From the NCBI RefSeq assembly GCF_900086715.1, contig NZ_FLKH01000012.1, forward strand, positions 496,001 to 560,000: a stretch of 64,000 bases of DNA, written 5' to 3'. Positions within the stretch are counted from its first letter, which is position 1; each line of letters opens with the position of its first letter. Both the position numbers and the translations under genes were made by a program. Below are positions 63,902 through 64,000 of this stretch, piece by piece. The notes beneath the pieces are model-generated. The model was not told where the DNA came from. It saw only the letters and a program-made list of their open reading frames with translations, and did no database searches. The stretch is from Gracilibacillus timonensis (lineage in GTDB: Bacteria > Bacillota > Bacilli > Bacillales > Amphibacillaceae).

Positions 63902-64000
63902 CTACAAACCTCCTCTATATAATACCTTCTTTATATAGTAACAAACTTTTTATATCGATGGCGACTGTTTTGTTTGTTCATCTGTTAACTCTATCTCTAT

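Overview
The window is a piece of a low-GC Gram-positive chromosome from the family Bacillaceae. Gene order around uvrBA, hprK-lgt-ppaX, trxB-rapZ-glmR-whiA-crh-clpP, cggR-gapA-pgk-tpiA-gpmI-eno and secG-est-rnr-smpB-ssrA matches the Bacillus pattern. Bacillithiol genes (bshB2, a bacilliredoxin), Crh, CtsR and CggR sites and a SAM riboswitch agree. The genus cannot be fixed from sequence alone; a halophilic or alkaliphilic relative of Oceanobacillus/Gracilibacillus is a guess.

Layout. 1-4041: end of uvrB and all of uvrA (nucleotide excision repair), then a terminator and a 51-bp tandem repeat array. 4509-6160: yojF-bshB2 and yvlC-yvlD. 6266-9231: a frameshifted PH-domain gene, an NCS2 nucleobase permease and a divergent Rieske oxygenase. 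9396-18391: hprK, lgt, ppaX, yvoF, a TPR protein, trxB, rapZ, glmR, whiA, crh. 18751-19347: clpP under a perfect CtsR operator. 34196-40608: SAM riboswitch, a MetY-CoA-binding fusion, lactate dehydrogenase, a chemoreceptor and a glutaredoxin-like protein. 40609-47727: the cggR-glycolysis operon. 47823-51940: a CHY zinc-finger gene, an intact IS256-family insertion sitting inside another 51-bp repeat array, then ptsI and ptsH. 52065-57705: two esterase/lipase-like genes, secG, rnr, smpB, tmRNA. 57934-61217: decayed mobile DNA (LAGLIDADG remnant, IS1380 fragment), mapB and a two-gene cassette of unknown function broken by an amber codon. 61843-63901: a CwlO-like NlpC/P60 hydrolase and a bacilliredoxin.

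The most unusual part is a 14.1-kb integrated element (19743-33967) lying between two identical 77-bp copies of an entire tRNA-Arg(CCG) gene. It carries a tyrosine integrase, a divergent repressor/early-gene switch with palindromic operators, a winged-helix initiator-like protein behind 25-bp iteron-like repeats, an HNH nuclease, a cysteine-rich VLP-type protein, several small unknown genes, and a 768-residue phage tape-measure-like protein. It has no recognisable terminase, portal, capsid or tail-tube gene. About 1 kb before the initiator gene is non-coding but dense in hairpins and repeats a leader-like motif. Its codon use differs from the host: CGG arginine codons are common, and CGG is the codon read by the tRNA it duplicates.

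How the host genes work together: HprK, PpaX, HPr, Crh and EI form the core of PTS phosphorylation and carbon catabolite control, CggR and GlmR control glycolysis and gluconeogenesis, and the glycolytic enzymes from GapA to Eno are the pathway they govern. RNase R, SmpB and tmRNA form the ribosome-rescue system. BshB2 and the bacilliredoxin belong to bacillithiol metabolism.
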